Of a stretch of DNA of 64,000 nt, positions 43,790 through 55,244 are shown in pieces. The notes under the pieces are model-generated. The model had not been told where the DNA came from. It ran no database searches and was given only the letters and a program-made list of their open reading frames with translations. The translations under genes were made by a program, and so were the position numbers. Origin of the DNA: Nicotiana tabacum (Eukaryota; Streptophyta; Magnoliopsida; Solanales; Solanaceae); contig NC_134085.1 of assembly GCF_000715075.1 (NCBI RefSeq), forward strand, positions 156,206,178 through 156,270,177, in the 5' to 3' direction. How positions within the stretch are numbered: the stretch's first letter is position 1; each line of letters starts with the position of its first letter.

Positions 43790-46192
43790 GTCTTCATTGA
43801 CGATATTCTTATATACTCCCGCAGTCAGGAGGAGCATGAGCAACATCTCAGAGTGGTCCTTCAGACCCTAAAGGATAGTCAGTTGTATGCTAAGTTCTCA
43901 AAGTGCGAGTTTTGGTTGAGTTCGGTCGCATTCCTGGGTCATGTCGTATCAGCAGCAGGTATTCAGGTAGACCCGAAGAAGATAGAGGCAGTCAAGAACT
44001 GGCCTCGACCAGCTTCAGCTACGGATATTCGGAGTTTCCTGGGGTTGGCAGGTTACTACCGTCGGTTCGTGGAGGGGTTTTCATCCATTGCAGCCCCTAT
44101 GACCAAATTGACCCAAAAGGGTATCCAGTTCAGGTGGTCGGACGAGTGTGAGGCGAGCTTTCAGAAGCTCAAGACGGCTCTGACTACGGCACCGATATTG
44201 GTTTTGCCCACAGGTTCAGAGCCATATACGGTCTATTGTGATGCGTCTCGTATTGGGTTTGGTTCAGTGTTGATGCAGGAAGGCAAAGTCATTGCCTATG
44301 CTTCGAGGCAATTGAAGATCCACGAGAAGAATTATCCAGTTCATGATCTCGAGTTGGCAGCCATTGTTCATGCCTTGAAGATCTGGAGGCATTACTTATA
44401 TGGCGTGACGTGTGAGGTTTACACTAATCACAAGAGTCTTCAGTATCTGTTCAAACAGAAAGAATTGAATTTGAGGCAGAGGAGGTGGTTAGAGTTGCTA
44501 AAGGATTATGATGTTACTATCTTATACCACCCGAGGAAGGCCAATGTGTTGGCCGATGCATTGAGCAGGAAGTCCGCCAGCATGGGTAGTCTTGCTTATA
44601 TTCCAGTTAGCCAGAGATCACTTGCTTTGGATGTTCAGGCCTTGGCCAATCGTCTTGTGAGGTTGGATATTTCTGAGCCTAGCAAAGTGTTAGCTTGCAC
44701 GGTTGCTCGTTCATCACTATTAGAGCGTATCCGCGAACGGCAGTTTGAGGATCCCCATTTGTGTGTCTTGAGAGACACGGTGCATCGTGGAGGTGCCAAG
44801 AAAGTAACCTTAGATGATGATGGTGTATTGAGATTGCAGGGGCGAGTTTGTGTGCCCAATGTTGATGAGATTCGAGAGTTGATCTTAGCGGAGTCCCATA
44901 GTTCTTGGTATTCTATTCACCCGGGCACCGCGAAGATGTATCAGGATCTGAGGCAGCACTATTGGTGGCGTAAGATGAAGAAAGACATCGTTGCGCATGT
45001 GGCTCAATGTTTGAATTGTCAACAGGTTAAGTACGAGCATCAAAGACCTGGTGGTCTATCTTAGAGGATTGCACTTCCCGAGTAGAAGTGGGAGAGGATG
45101 ACGATGGATTTCGTTACTGGACTTCCGATGACTCAGAAAAAGTTTGATGCAGTTTGGGTCATTGTTGATAGGCTGACCAAGTCAGCACATTTTGTTCCTG
45201 TTGCAGCCACCTATTCGTCCGAAAGGTTAGCCGGGATTTATATCAGGGAGATTGTTCGGCTTCATGGGGTGCCGCTATCTATCATTTCGGATTGGGGTAT
45301 ACAGTTTACCTCGCATTTTTGGAGAGCGGTTCAGCGAGAGTTGGGCACCCAGGTTGGGTTGAGTACAGCATTCCATCCCCAGACGGACGGTCAGTCCGAG
45401 AGGACTATTCAGGTTCTTGAGGACATGCTCCGAGCCTGTGTCATTGATTTTGGAGGCTCGTGGGACCAGTTTTTGCCTTTAGCAGAGTTTACCTACAACA
45501 ACAGCTACCAGTCCAGCATTCAGATGGCTCCGTATGAGGCGTTGTATGGTAGGCGATGTCGGTCTCCAGTTGGATGGTTTGAGCCGGGATAGGCTCGATT
45601 ATTGGGTACGGATCTGGTTCAGGAAGCCTTGGACAAGGTCAGGATTATTCAGGATAGACTTCGTACAGCTCAGTCCAGACAAAAGAGTTACACAGACCGC
45701 AAGTTCAGAGATGTTGCCTTCATGGTTGGTGAGCGGGTATTGCTCCGTGTATCGCCTATGAAGGGCGTGATGAGATTTGGGAAGAAGGGCAAGCTCATCC
45801 CTAGGTTCATCGGTCCATTTGAGATTCTTGATCGTGTGGGAGAGGTGGCTTATAGACTTGCCTTGCCACCTAGCTTGTCAGTTGTGCATCCCGTATTTCA
45901 TGTGTCTATGCTCCGAAAGTATCGCGGAGACCCATCGCATGTGTTAGATTTTAGCACTGTCCAATTGGACAAGGATCTGTCATATGAGGAGGAGCCGGTG
46001 GCTATTCTAGACCAGCAGGTTTGACAGTTGAGGTCGAAGAGTTTTCCTTTGGTGCGTATTCAGTGGAGAGGTCAGCCTCCTAAGGCATCGACCTGGGAGT
46101 CCGAGTCCGATATGCGGAGCCGTTATCCTCATTTATTTCCCGACTCAGGTACTTCTTTCTTTTGTCAGTTCGAGGACGAACGATTGTTTTAG
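43790..46192 (+). pseudogene. RT second half, RNase H, integrase and chromodomain-like tail of the chromovirus
   Basis: The frame resumes with [12 protein letters not shown], supplying the catalytic DD of RT. RNase H follows ([42 protein letters not shown]). Integrase has a zinc finger (H and H in [12 protein letters not shown] and C in CLNCQQ) and a core with D in MTMDFVTGLP, D in IISDWGIQFTS and E in GQSERTIQ. Stops at about 45061, 45083 and 45590 and the TGA at 46022-46024 interrupt it. After that TGA the same frame continues QLRSKSFPLVRIQWRG, STWESESDMRSRYPHLFP to the stop at 46190-46192, which is the chromodomain-like tail that directs such elements to heterochromatin. Confidence 0.92.
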
Positions 46193-46202
46193 AGGTGGAG
46201 AA
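46191..46202 (+). other. Polypurine tract of the chromovirus
   Basis: AGAGGTGGAGAA overlaps the final pol stop and directly precedes the TG of the 3' LTR, the expected site for plus-strand priming. Confidence 0.88.
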
Positions 46203-49025
46203 TGTGATGATATCACCGTAGTTCTTCCTTGTTCCGCGCTTTCGAGGCCTTGAAAACCTCGCTTTTAGTTGCCTCGATTGGCGTGCGTAGTTCGGGCGCT
46301 TAGCCGAAAATTTTTTATATTAGAATAAGTGAATTATGTGAAACATTTGATGAATTTTGGTATTAATATGCATAATATTGACATCGGTCAATATTTTGGG
46401 TAAACGGACCCGGACCTGTGATTCGACTATCCCGGAGGGTCCATAGAAAAATATGGTACTTGGGCGTGTGCCAGAAATCAAATTCTGAGGTCCCAAGCCC
46501 GAGAAATGAATTTTTGAAAGAAATTGTTTTTCTGAAATTTGATATGAAAATTTGAAATGAAAAAGGAGTTAGAAAATATAGGTATCGGGCTCGTATTTTG
46601 GTTCCGACACCCGGCACAAGTCTTAAATATGTGTTAAGCACTATCTGTAAAGTTTAGCTAAAAATGGACGTCATATGACGTGTTTCAGACTAAAAATGGA
46701 GAATTTGAGTTATGAAAGTTGAAAAAAAGAAAATCATGTGTTTGAGGCTTGATCCTATGTATATGATGTTATTTTGGCGATTTGATCGCACGAGTAAGTC
46801 CGTAAGATGTTTTTAAGGTTGTGTGCATGTTTGATTTGGAGCCCCGAGGGCTCGGGTGAGTTTTGAATGGGGCCCGGGAGGTCTTGGACTTAAGAAAATG
46901 CAGGTTCAGGTGTTGCAGACACCAGCGCGGCCGCGATGCATTATTGTACGGTCCGCGTGGCTGAGTCTGAGGGCTAGGGTTTCAGGTTAGCCAGCGCGGC
47001 CGCGCACCAAAACAGTGCGGTCCGCGCTGGAAGGGTTCAGAGAAGCCCCACTTTTCTCCCACTCGGCGCGACCACAACACATTTTTGTGCGGTCCGCTCC
47101 AGGTCCTCAGAAAGGTATACAAGTTCGGAAAATCTCAGTCATTTTTCACTTTTCAAAAACCTAAAACCTAAGAGGCAATTTTCCAAACAACTTTTTTTCT
47201 CCAAAACGATTGGTAAGTGATTTCTAACGTAATTTCTTTATTCCTTAACATCTTTTAATATAATTTCAACTTCAAATCAAAGATTTTCATGGGGAAAATT
47301 GGGTGTTTTGGGTAGAACCTAGGTTTTCTACAAATTGAGAAGTTGGACCTCAATTTGGGGTCCGATTTAAAAATAAATCATATATTTGGATTTGTGGGGG
47401 AATGGGTAACCGGGTTTTGGTCCGAGCCTCGAGTTTCGACCACGTGGGTCCGGGGGTATTTTTGACCTTTTTGGGAAAAACCTTGAAAAATCTATTTTCA
47501 TGCATTGGGGATAATTCATTTAGTAATTATTAATGTGACTAAGTAACTTATGACTAGATCCGAGCGGATTGGTGGTTGAATCAAGAGGTAAAGCTATACT
47601 AGAAGCGTGAGTTGAGTTTGGAGCATTCGAGGTAAGTGTTTGTTCTAACTTTGGCTTGAGGGAATAGGATTAGGATGATATTTGCTACTTGCTAATGTGG
47701 AGTACGGTGTATAGGCATGGTGACGGTTATCTATGCACCGGAGTCTAGCATGACCGTGAGTCTTGATTGCTTTTAATTCGAATAATGTGACACAAGCTCC
47801 TTGTTTATTTGATAAGTTTCATATAATGTGAACGGTTGAGGAAGAATGATTTAAAAGGAGAATGTGTTGTGAATACTCCCTTGCCGGGATGTGTAGACTG
47901 ATATATATATTCTCCCTTGTCGGGATATTTTGGGTTGTTAGCTGTACCCTTGCCGGGTTAAAGGTATTGAGTTGTTATTCTCCCCTGAAGGGGTCTACTA
48001 TATGAAGTCAGATATTATATATGATATTATGGGATCGTGTGGCACGCCGTCCACTTATATATGATATTATGGGATCGTGTGGCACGCCGTCCACTTATAT
48101 ATGATATTATGGGATCGTGTGGCACGTCGTCCACTTATATATGATATTATGGGATCGTGTGGCACGCCGTCCACTTATATATGATATTATGGGATCGTGT
48201 GGCACGCCGTCCACTTATATATGATATTATGGGATCGTGTGGCACACCGTCCACTTATATATGATATTATGGGATCGTGTGGCACGCCGTCCACTTATAT
48301 ATGATATTATGGGATCGTGTGGCACGCCGTCCACTATATATATATATATATATCATGGAAACCGGAGTTTCTTTTATTTATTTCCGATATTTCATTTTTA
48401 TCTGTTACTCCCCGATAGCATGTCCCCTCCCAGTCTTACTTTGTATTATCTTGTTATTGTTTTCTTGCACTTCTTGTATATATATCTGTACAGGTTAATT
48501 GTGGTAGGTACTGTCTAGCCTCGTCACTACTTCGCCGGGGTTAGGCCAGGCACTTACCAGCACATGGGGTCGGTTGTACTGATGCTACACTCTGTGCAAT
48601 TTTGGTGCACAGATCAGGGAGCAGCTTACGGACCGCAGCAGTAGGACTTCTGGGAGCTATCTTCAGTCCAGGGACTCTCAAGGTAGCCTAGTTGGCATTC
48701 GCAGGCCGAAGTCCCTTTCCATATTTTTTTTCGTTTGTTTATCTTGTATCAGGCAAACATGATGTATTTTCCCTTCAGACATTGATTGTAGTATTCTGTA
48801 GTAGTCCGTGAACTAGTGACACCAGACTCTGGGTAGCATTTTGGTTCAAACTTCCGCACTTTTGGTTTTCAGTTGCTTTAGATTTAAAGTCTTCCACTTA
48901 GATTTTGTCTCGTTTATTTTATTCTTTGAAAGAAAGCAGGAAAGGTGTTTTAAATATTTGGCCTGCCTAGCTCCGATAGTAGGCGCCATCACGACACCCG
49001 ATGGTGGGAAATCCGGGTCGTGACA
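46203..49025 (+). mobile_element. 3' LTR of the chromovirus (2823 bp)
   Basis: It aligns with 21301-24141. It lacks about nine bases near its start (TGTGATGATATCACC), lacks a 40-bp block in the CG-rich cluster (46923-47101), and has one extra 40-bp minisatellite unit (48032-48340, 8 units). It ends GGGTCGTGACA, followed by GAGCC. Confidence 0.93.
48032..48340 (+). repeat. 40-bp minisatellite in the 3' LTR, 8 units
   Basis: Same unit as 23181-23456, starting at 48032 and every 40 bases to 48312. Single-base variants (CACGTCG, CACACCG) are private to this copy. Confidence 0.95.
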
Positions 49026-49030
49026 GAGCC
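49026..49030. other. Right target-site duplication GAGCC of the chromovirus
   Basis: It matches 21296-21300 exactly; Helitron A sequence resumes at 49031. Confidence 0.92.
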
Positions 49031-49415
49031 TTAGCAGGAAATCAGTTTTTGCATATGCATTGCCACATACAATGATTCTGAATAAGCTAATGTTTGACAT
49101 AATTCATGTTCCTTCATCATTGCCTCAATACAAAGGACAACTTTTGAAAAATGCACTGCATATGTCATGAGCAGTTGCTACAAAAATGTTCCCTTAAGCA
49201 CATGTTTCATATCAAGCAAATTGTATAACATCATTATTTTTCGTGGAACATTCATATCAAACAAATTGTATAGTATCATTATTTTTTATAGAACATTTAT
49301 TAAGAGATGGAATGAAAGTTTTACTGGAGTCTTAAAATATTTTAATGTTGGTTGTAAGGATGGTATTAACACTAACATATTAAACTTTACAGTGTAGATA
49401 ATTCTTTTTAGTTAT
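49031..49415 (+). other. 3' internal part of Helitron A
   Basis: Continuation of the segment interrupted at 21300. AT-rich, with an internal near-repeat (CATATCAAGCAAATTGTATA and CATATCAAACAAATTGTATA about 55 bp apart). No gene recognised. Confidence 0.5.
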
Positions 49416-49443
49416 CCGCGCATCGCGCGGGTACTAATACTAG
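49416..49443 (+). other. 3' terminal hairpin and CTAG end of Helitron A
   Basis: CCGCGC-AT-CGCGCGG can form a GC-rich hairpin 10-13 bases before the terminal CTAG. This is the conserved rolling-circle termination signal of Helitrons. The next base, T, belongs to the target. Confidence 0.92.
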
Positions 49444-52400
49444 TTATATTAAAAGGAGAGTAGTATGCATTGTGGTTAAGCCAAGTGGCAAGCTAAAATG
49501 AAGCCACTTGGCAATTTTAGGACAACATTAATAATTAGAAATTATATATAAAAAATAACTAATGGAGGTAGTTTAATGAATCTTATACATTATCTAAATA
49601 GATCTAAACAAATCTAATCTATATATCTATATTTAAATTTATATGTATATTTGTATCAATATCTATATCTATATCTATATATTGATCTACTCATAGATTT
49701 TCTTCTATGTTAGCTAGAAATATGGAGGTGAAAAATTAATTAAAAACTATAATATATATAAAGACGTAAATTGAGATAACTTATGACTATTTATACTTTG
49801 GAGTAAGTTAAAATATAAAATAAAACTAAAAATTACTTAAGATATTAAAGATTTATTGAGTTTAAAAACTAAATAAATTCAAGCAGCAAAATAAGATCTT
49901 ACATAAAGTATACAAATTAATTATAAGGTAAGAAAAAAATTAAATAATCAGCAAAAGATATTTTAATAACAAGAAAAATAAATTCATATTAATATTGATA
50001 AATCGTGCAAACAAATATAATATACGTAAATATTACTACAACATTTAGATACAATGTGTTCAAACAATTAAGAAAATATTTTTCTATGATTAATATTTGA
50101 AATAAGTTTAGTTAGTTTAAGTTTGAAAGCATACCATACTTTTTTAAAAATATAGTCCAATTAAGAAATTAGAATGATAAAAATTATTTGAATTTGAGAT
50201 GAGAAAGTATTTTAGTTTTTATCTATATTATATTAGAATGAATGTGGTAAAAATAGATATTAAATTCAAACAGGCTAATAAAAATTCACATGACAATGTA
50301 ATAATATTAGGTATTGAATAATATAACATCAATAATAAAGAATAAATAGAAAAAAAAACTAAGATTTTTTATCATAGGAAAAAGTGTAAAACTTATTTAA
50401 ATTTGAGATGAGATTTTTTTATATATTATGATAAGAAAATTTATAATATAAGTCCACATAACTCAAGTCTAATAGTAAAATAAAAAATTAAAAATATTGA
50501 ACAATAAATAAATTAGAGATAATGTAAGAACATTTATAAATCATAAGTTCAGAAAATAAAATAAAGTAAATATACAATACTTTAAAATATTATTAAATTT
50601 TAAATAATTTAAAATTTTCGAACAATATTTTTGAAACAAAATAAATATTTATTTTATAATTAAAAAATCATATATTTATCTTATATTATTAAAGAAAAGT
50701 AGTTGAGAATGATATTAAATAAAGTTACGAGTTAATGAAAAGCCACATAAAACGTAATAAGACTATATATTAGATTAAAAAAATAGAACAATTATGTTAA
50801 CTTATTAGAAATTTAATATTAGAAATGAAAAGAAAAGACTATTTGAATTTAAGATTAGAAAGTTCTTATAACTACGATGCGAATGCTCAAATTATGAATA
50901 ATACCACGAAATTGAAGTCTTATTTATGAAAAATAAAATAATAATAAAAAATAAAATTTTAAATTATCAAATAAATTTATAATATAGGTAATTTTAAAAA
51001 AATTAAATTTGTATCTTAAAACTAAAAAAGAAAAAAAAGTATCTTAAAATTAAAAAAGAAAAAAAAATTATGTAAAGAAGTAAAATGACAGTGAAAATAT
51101 TACTACAATATTTAGATATAATATGTTCAAACAATTAAGAAAATATTTTTTTGTGATTAATATCTGAAACGAGTGCAGTTAATTTGAGTTTGAATGCATA
51201 GCATAATTATTTGAGTTTGAGATGAGATTTTTTTAAAAAATATTACGTAAAGAATTAAAATGACAGTAAAAATATTATTATAATATTTAGAAATAATGTG
51301 ATCAAAAAATTAAGAATTTTTTTTTCTATGACTAAATAAATTTTTAAAAATACAAAATAAATTTCTAATATTGGTAATCTTAATAATGAAAATTAAAAAT
51401 TAAATTTTATCTTATAGCTAAAAAAGAACAAAAATTTAACTACATCTAATACAAAATTAATTATAAGAGAACTCAATACATTTGGAACATGATAATCACA
51501 TAACTTATGTATTAATATTTTAGACTTACGATTAATATATGAATCGAGTGTAGTTAGTTTGAGTTTGAATGCATAGCATAATTTTTTGAAAATGTGGTCC
51601 AGTTTAGAAAATAAAATGATAAGAATTATTTGAGTTTGATATGAATTCTTTTTAAAAAAATATTACGTAAATAATTAAAAAGATAGTAAAAATATTATTA
51701 CAATATTTTGAAATAATGTGTTCATAAAATTAAGAATTATTTTTCTATGATTAAATAAATTTTTAAAAATAGAAAATAAATTTTTAATATTGATAATCTT
51801 AATAATGAAAATTAAAATTAAAATTAAATTTTATCTTATAGCTAAAAAAGAAAGAAAATTTAACTGCATCTAATACAAAATTAATTATAAGAGAAATCAA
51901 TACATTTGGAACATGATAATCAAATAACTTATGTATTAATATTTTAGACTAACTAAAAGTTACAATTTAAAACAAAATATGACATTATTTTGGTTATAGA
52001 TAAAATATTAATATAAAACTAATTAATATTTATAGTAGGAAAGAGAATGTATATTAAAAAGAAAATAGAGGTAGTGTGAGGATACTTATACTTTAAATTA
52101 ATTTTAATATAGATAAAATAAAATAATTAATTATATTTAAAAATATTACTCACAAATTTAAATGATTAAAATATTATGAATAAGAGGATAAAGGCATAAA
52201 AATATATCAAATTTCGTGAATAAAATATTTATTTTTATCACATACTATTAAAAGAATAATAAGCAAGATATTAATTTAATTATAAGCTAACAAAAAATTA
52301 TATGATGGTATAATAATATGAAATATTAAATAATAAAATAACTATAAGAAAAGAAAAAAAATAATTTACTTAAAAATGATGTGATGAATAAGACATATTT

Positions 52401-52727
52401 GACTTCCTGATAAAAATAAAGTGATTGTAAGAATTTTGTTAAAATAATATGTCTAATGTGCTCGAACAAGACAAATCACAATATGACATGTTTAATATTC
52501 TTTAATATCGACAACGAAACGAAATGCAAGTACTAAAATCAAGGGGTTAGGTTGCTACAAATATATGTTAAAAAGATTGGTTGTCTACTATGAGATTTGA
52601 TCAATAATTTCATATCCTGCTTCATAATTAAATTCTCATGTTATATAATTTTTATCTGAGAGATATATATTTTAAGGTTATTTGTACATGATTCAAACAA
52701 TATACATCGCAATTTGAAATGATTTGT
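49444..52727 (+). other. Internal AT-rich body of Helitron B
   Basis: No coding region: all open frames are short and A/T-driven. The first about 70 bases match the 5' region of Helitron A. Further on it holds degenerate tandem repeats, clearest at 51069-51960, where a segment with GTAAAAATATTATTA and CTTATAGCTAAAAAAGAA recurs about 420 bp later (51243 against 51663), with an older relative at about 50020. Confidence 0.65.
51069..51960 (+). repeat. Tandem duplication (about 420 bp) in Helitron B
   Basis: TACGTAAAGAATTAAAATGA (51243) and TACGTAAATAATTAAAAAGA (51663) head two copies that share GATAATCACATAACTTATG-like tails. A shorter partial copy begins near 51069. Confidence 0.7.
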
Positions 52728-52755
52728 CCGCGCATCGCACGGGTACTAATACTAG
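52728..52755 (+). other. 3' terminal hairpin and CTAG end of Helitron B
   Basis: CCGCGCATCGCACGG forms the same hairpin as in Helitron A with one mismatch, followed by GTACTAATACTAG and the target T at 52756. Confidence 0.9.
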
Positions 52756-54343
52756 TATATCTTTAATAACTAACTTTAACAGACACGCAAATGTATACAT
52801 TATTCTTAAACATGACATATAGTCAGACCTCTTTATATAATATCCATCCACTATAAAAATCAAATTTTCCTCAAAATCAATTTTTTAAATATATTTTATC
52901 TTTCTATAACAGCTTTTTACCCGCATTAATCAACTCAATGGAAAAAAATTGCAATAAAAAATTTGACGGCTCCCCTTACTTTTTGAAAAGATAATTTAGG
53001 GCTCAATTCTTTTATTATTGAAAAGGCTGAATCTTTAACTGGTCAAGAGGCTTTCAATTTATGACCTATTGTAAAAATTGCAATAAAAATTTTGACGGTT
53101 TCCGTTATGTTTCGAAAAGATAATTTAGGACTCAATTTTTTGTTACAGAAAAGCCTGAATCTTTAACTGGTCAAGAGGCTTTCCATTTATGACCTACAAT
53201 AAAGATTGCCAAATATATATATATATATATTGATTGACGATTTCCCTTATGTTTTGAAAAGATAATTTAGGGCTCAATTTTTTATTGTACAGTCTGAAAT
53301 GCAGCACAAGTTTTCTTTTGGCCCTTGATACCTAAGAAAAGTGTACGTCCACTGTCAAGTATCCTTTTGCTTTGACTGGAATATTCGATTTTTGACTATT
53401 GCACAACACAAGATTTCGTAATTTTATAAAGAACTATTCGTACGGAACGTTGGGTTGCCAAAATTTTCTAAACTTTTGATTTTGCGTTTTGACCGAAAAG
53501 TTTAAACTTCAGCCACTGCAATTCGATGGTCTGTATCACTCAGCATTGGAGATTCGACGAAGCTTCGGGTGGTCGAGTGTTTTAGTAATAAAAAGATATA
53601 CTTCTTTTTTTGTATTCAAAACAAAAGAGTACTAATTCAAGAGTCCTTTACAGTTTACATAGATACATCCTAGGGTTTTATTTAGAGAGAAAAAAAAATC
53701 AATTTTGCCTCTAACTGTTCGAGGGACGACATATCAATTTTATTTATTGCTTTTGCTTAGTATATCAATATTAATAACAGTAGCATATTTATATTATTAG
53801 GGAGTTTTCTAGTATGCTTTGTCTCTGGATAGTCATGAAATAATGTTTCATTGAAAGGGGAATATTCTTTTTGGCTGAAAAGGGAAATATTATATGTACT
53901 TATGCATCATTACAAAAGGTAGGATATTCAAAATGATAACTCATTTTGCTCACTCTTTCATTTTTGCCTGTTAAAAAAAGAATGGTACATTAAATATTTA
54001 TAACAACTTAACTATAAAATTTCATTTTACATAAATGATAAACTTCTATAATCACACAAATATCATGGTATCTTTGAGATCACAAGTTTCAAAATGTCTT
54101 CTCTAGTTTAAGAAATATCAATTGTTTTCTTACGCAAAAGTTGACAATATTACTTCTCAAGACTTCGACACAAATAAGCCTCAATTTTAATACTACTTAT
54201 ATCTTTTAGAGAAAGTTTAAAATCATTTACATGAAAATTGAAAACTAACCAGATACGCTTAAGTTTAAACTTGTCCTTTTTACAATTAACTTTTGTTTTA
54301 AAATTAAAAATACTTAATAACTATATAACTACATGATAAGTAA
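52756..54343. other. AT-rich intergenic DNA
   Basis: Apart from a 129-bp tandem repeat (52949-53293), no gene, RNA or transposon end is recognised. The first base continues the host sequence interrupted at 18663. Confidence 0.5.
52949..53293 (+). repeat. 129-bp tandem repeat, 2.7 copies
   Basis: Units start TTGCAATAAAA at 52949 and 53078, and TTGCCAAATATA at 53206. They share GAAAAGATAATTTAGG and, in the complete units, TCTTTAACTGGTCAAGAGGC. The third is truncated and carries an AT microsatellite in place of part of the unit. Confidence 0.85.
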
Positions 54344-55190
54344 TGTGTCCTTTACTTTGATGATCTAACATACTTCATATGAAAACCATATATAGAACCT
54401 GATATATTTGGTTCCTCCACGGTCAAAGCACCAAATCAAGGTCTGGCACAAGTTTCAATGAAATCAGATAAGGAACAACAAAGGGAACAAATAAAGATCA
54501 GTTTCTTTGGTTACAGTACAAGTTAACTCAAATAGTTATTAAAGCTGTTGCACTACACATGCAATAGTACAACGACACTGTTGAAGCTAACTGCGTACCA
54601 GACACCCCCTTGCATCATCTTTGATGACCTCACTTATATATTACCAATATGAGGCAAGAGAATATATACACTTGCGAAACCTAAATATCTTTTACTCTCA
54701 AGTGTGCAGCCGCCCTCATTCTCCCAAAGACACTGAAGAACAAAACAACAACATAACGAAGGACCAGATCCCAACATTGATTACATGGTGTGTACGTAGT
54801 ATTGTTGTGTCTTTGTTCGTGTTATTCACTTGCAACTCCTACTTAGCTTAATTAGAAGCATCGCTCGTAGAACACTTTGTAAACCATAAACTGTGGTTGT
54901 GTTGACTAGAGTTAGTCAAGTGGTTAGCTTTGTAATAAAGTTATTACAAAGAGACTTGCAATATAGTTATTACAAGCATGTGAGGGATTACGAGTTTAAT
55001 TCCTAGGTTACAATCTAAAGCTATTCAGTTAGTGAAATTGAAATCCTTTGAGTGTAGGTCATAGTTTTTAATCCTGTAAGCTGAGAGTTTTACACATAAA
55101 TATCGTCGTATTATTTACTTACTATTGTGTTCTGTGGGAGCTAATAGAGAACCAAGTTTTCTATACAATTTGGTGGACTCTTAGTTTACA
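54344..55190 (+). mobile_element. 5' LTR of the copia element
   Basis: The right end (TTAGTTTACA) directly precedes the primer-binding site. The left end is placed at TGTGTCCTTTACTTTGATGA because SIRE-type LTRs begin shortly before a TTTGATGAT phrase. No second LTR or duplication is available to fix it, so the left boundary is tentative. Confidence 0.6.
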
Positions 55191-55194
55191 TCAA

Positions 55195-55208
55195 TTGGTA
55201 TCAGAACA
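55195..55208 (+). other. Primer-binding site of the copia element
   Basis: TTGGTATCAGAACA matches the start of the initiator-Met tRNA complement, a few bases past the LTR. Confidence 0.8.
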
Positions 55209-55244
55209 TATTCTTTATACAACTAACACTTAGAAAGAATCTAC

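Larger units (their letters stand above)
21301..49025 (+). mobile_element. Tekay/Del-like chromovirus (Ty3/gypsy), about 10.85 kb of its own sequence
   Basis: It has matching LTRs (21301-24141 and 46203-49025), a 5-bp duplication GAGCC, an initiator-Met-type primer-binding site, a polypurine tract and the order gag, protease, RT, RNase H, integrase, C-terminal chromodomain-like tail. Long LTRs (about 2.8 kb) and the chromodomain after integrase point to the Tekay (Del) lineage. RT is interrupted by the Ogre-like element 26924-43789. Several stops and at least two 1-base frameshifts make it defective, yet all domains can still be recognised. Confidence 0.93.
18670..49443 (+). mobile_element. 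Helitron A (inserted in Helitron B), 3.04 kb of its own sequence
   Basis: The 5' end is TCTATATTATATTAAAAGG. The 3' end is a perfect CCGCGC/GCGCGG hairpin (49416-49430) followed by GGTACTAATACTAG. It is flanked by A (18669) and T (49444) belonging to Helitron B. Own sequence is 18670-21300 and 49031-49443; the chromovirus at 21301-49025 splits it. It carries an RPA-like gene remnant (20584-21030) but no Rep or helicase domain that I can see. Its first about 100 bases match Helitron B (AAGCCAAGTGGCAAGCTAAA in both), so the two belong to one family. Confidence 0.88.
18664..52755 (+). mobile_element. Helitron B (outer), 3318 bp of its own sequence, non-autonomous
   Basis: Only its first six bases, TCTATA (18664-18669), lie left of Helitron A; the remainder is 49444-52755. 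Placed together, TCTATA followed by TTATATTAAAAGGAG gives the same 5' terminus that Helitron A has. The 3' end shows a short hairpin (52728-52742, stem CCGCGC with one mismatch) and GTACTAATACTAG, the Helitron CTRR-type terminus. The host dinucleotide A (18663) and T (52756) flanks it, as expected for insertion between A and T. No RepHel protein or other gene is present, so rolling-circle proteins would have to come from elsewhere. Confidence 0.85.

Noticed and set aside
49440..52755. Simple head-to-tail tandem of two Helitrons
   Set aside because: The missing 5' bases of the second copy are found at 18664-18669, so one is nested in the other.
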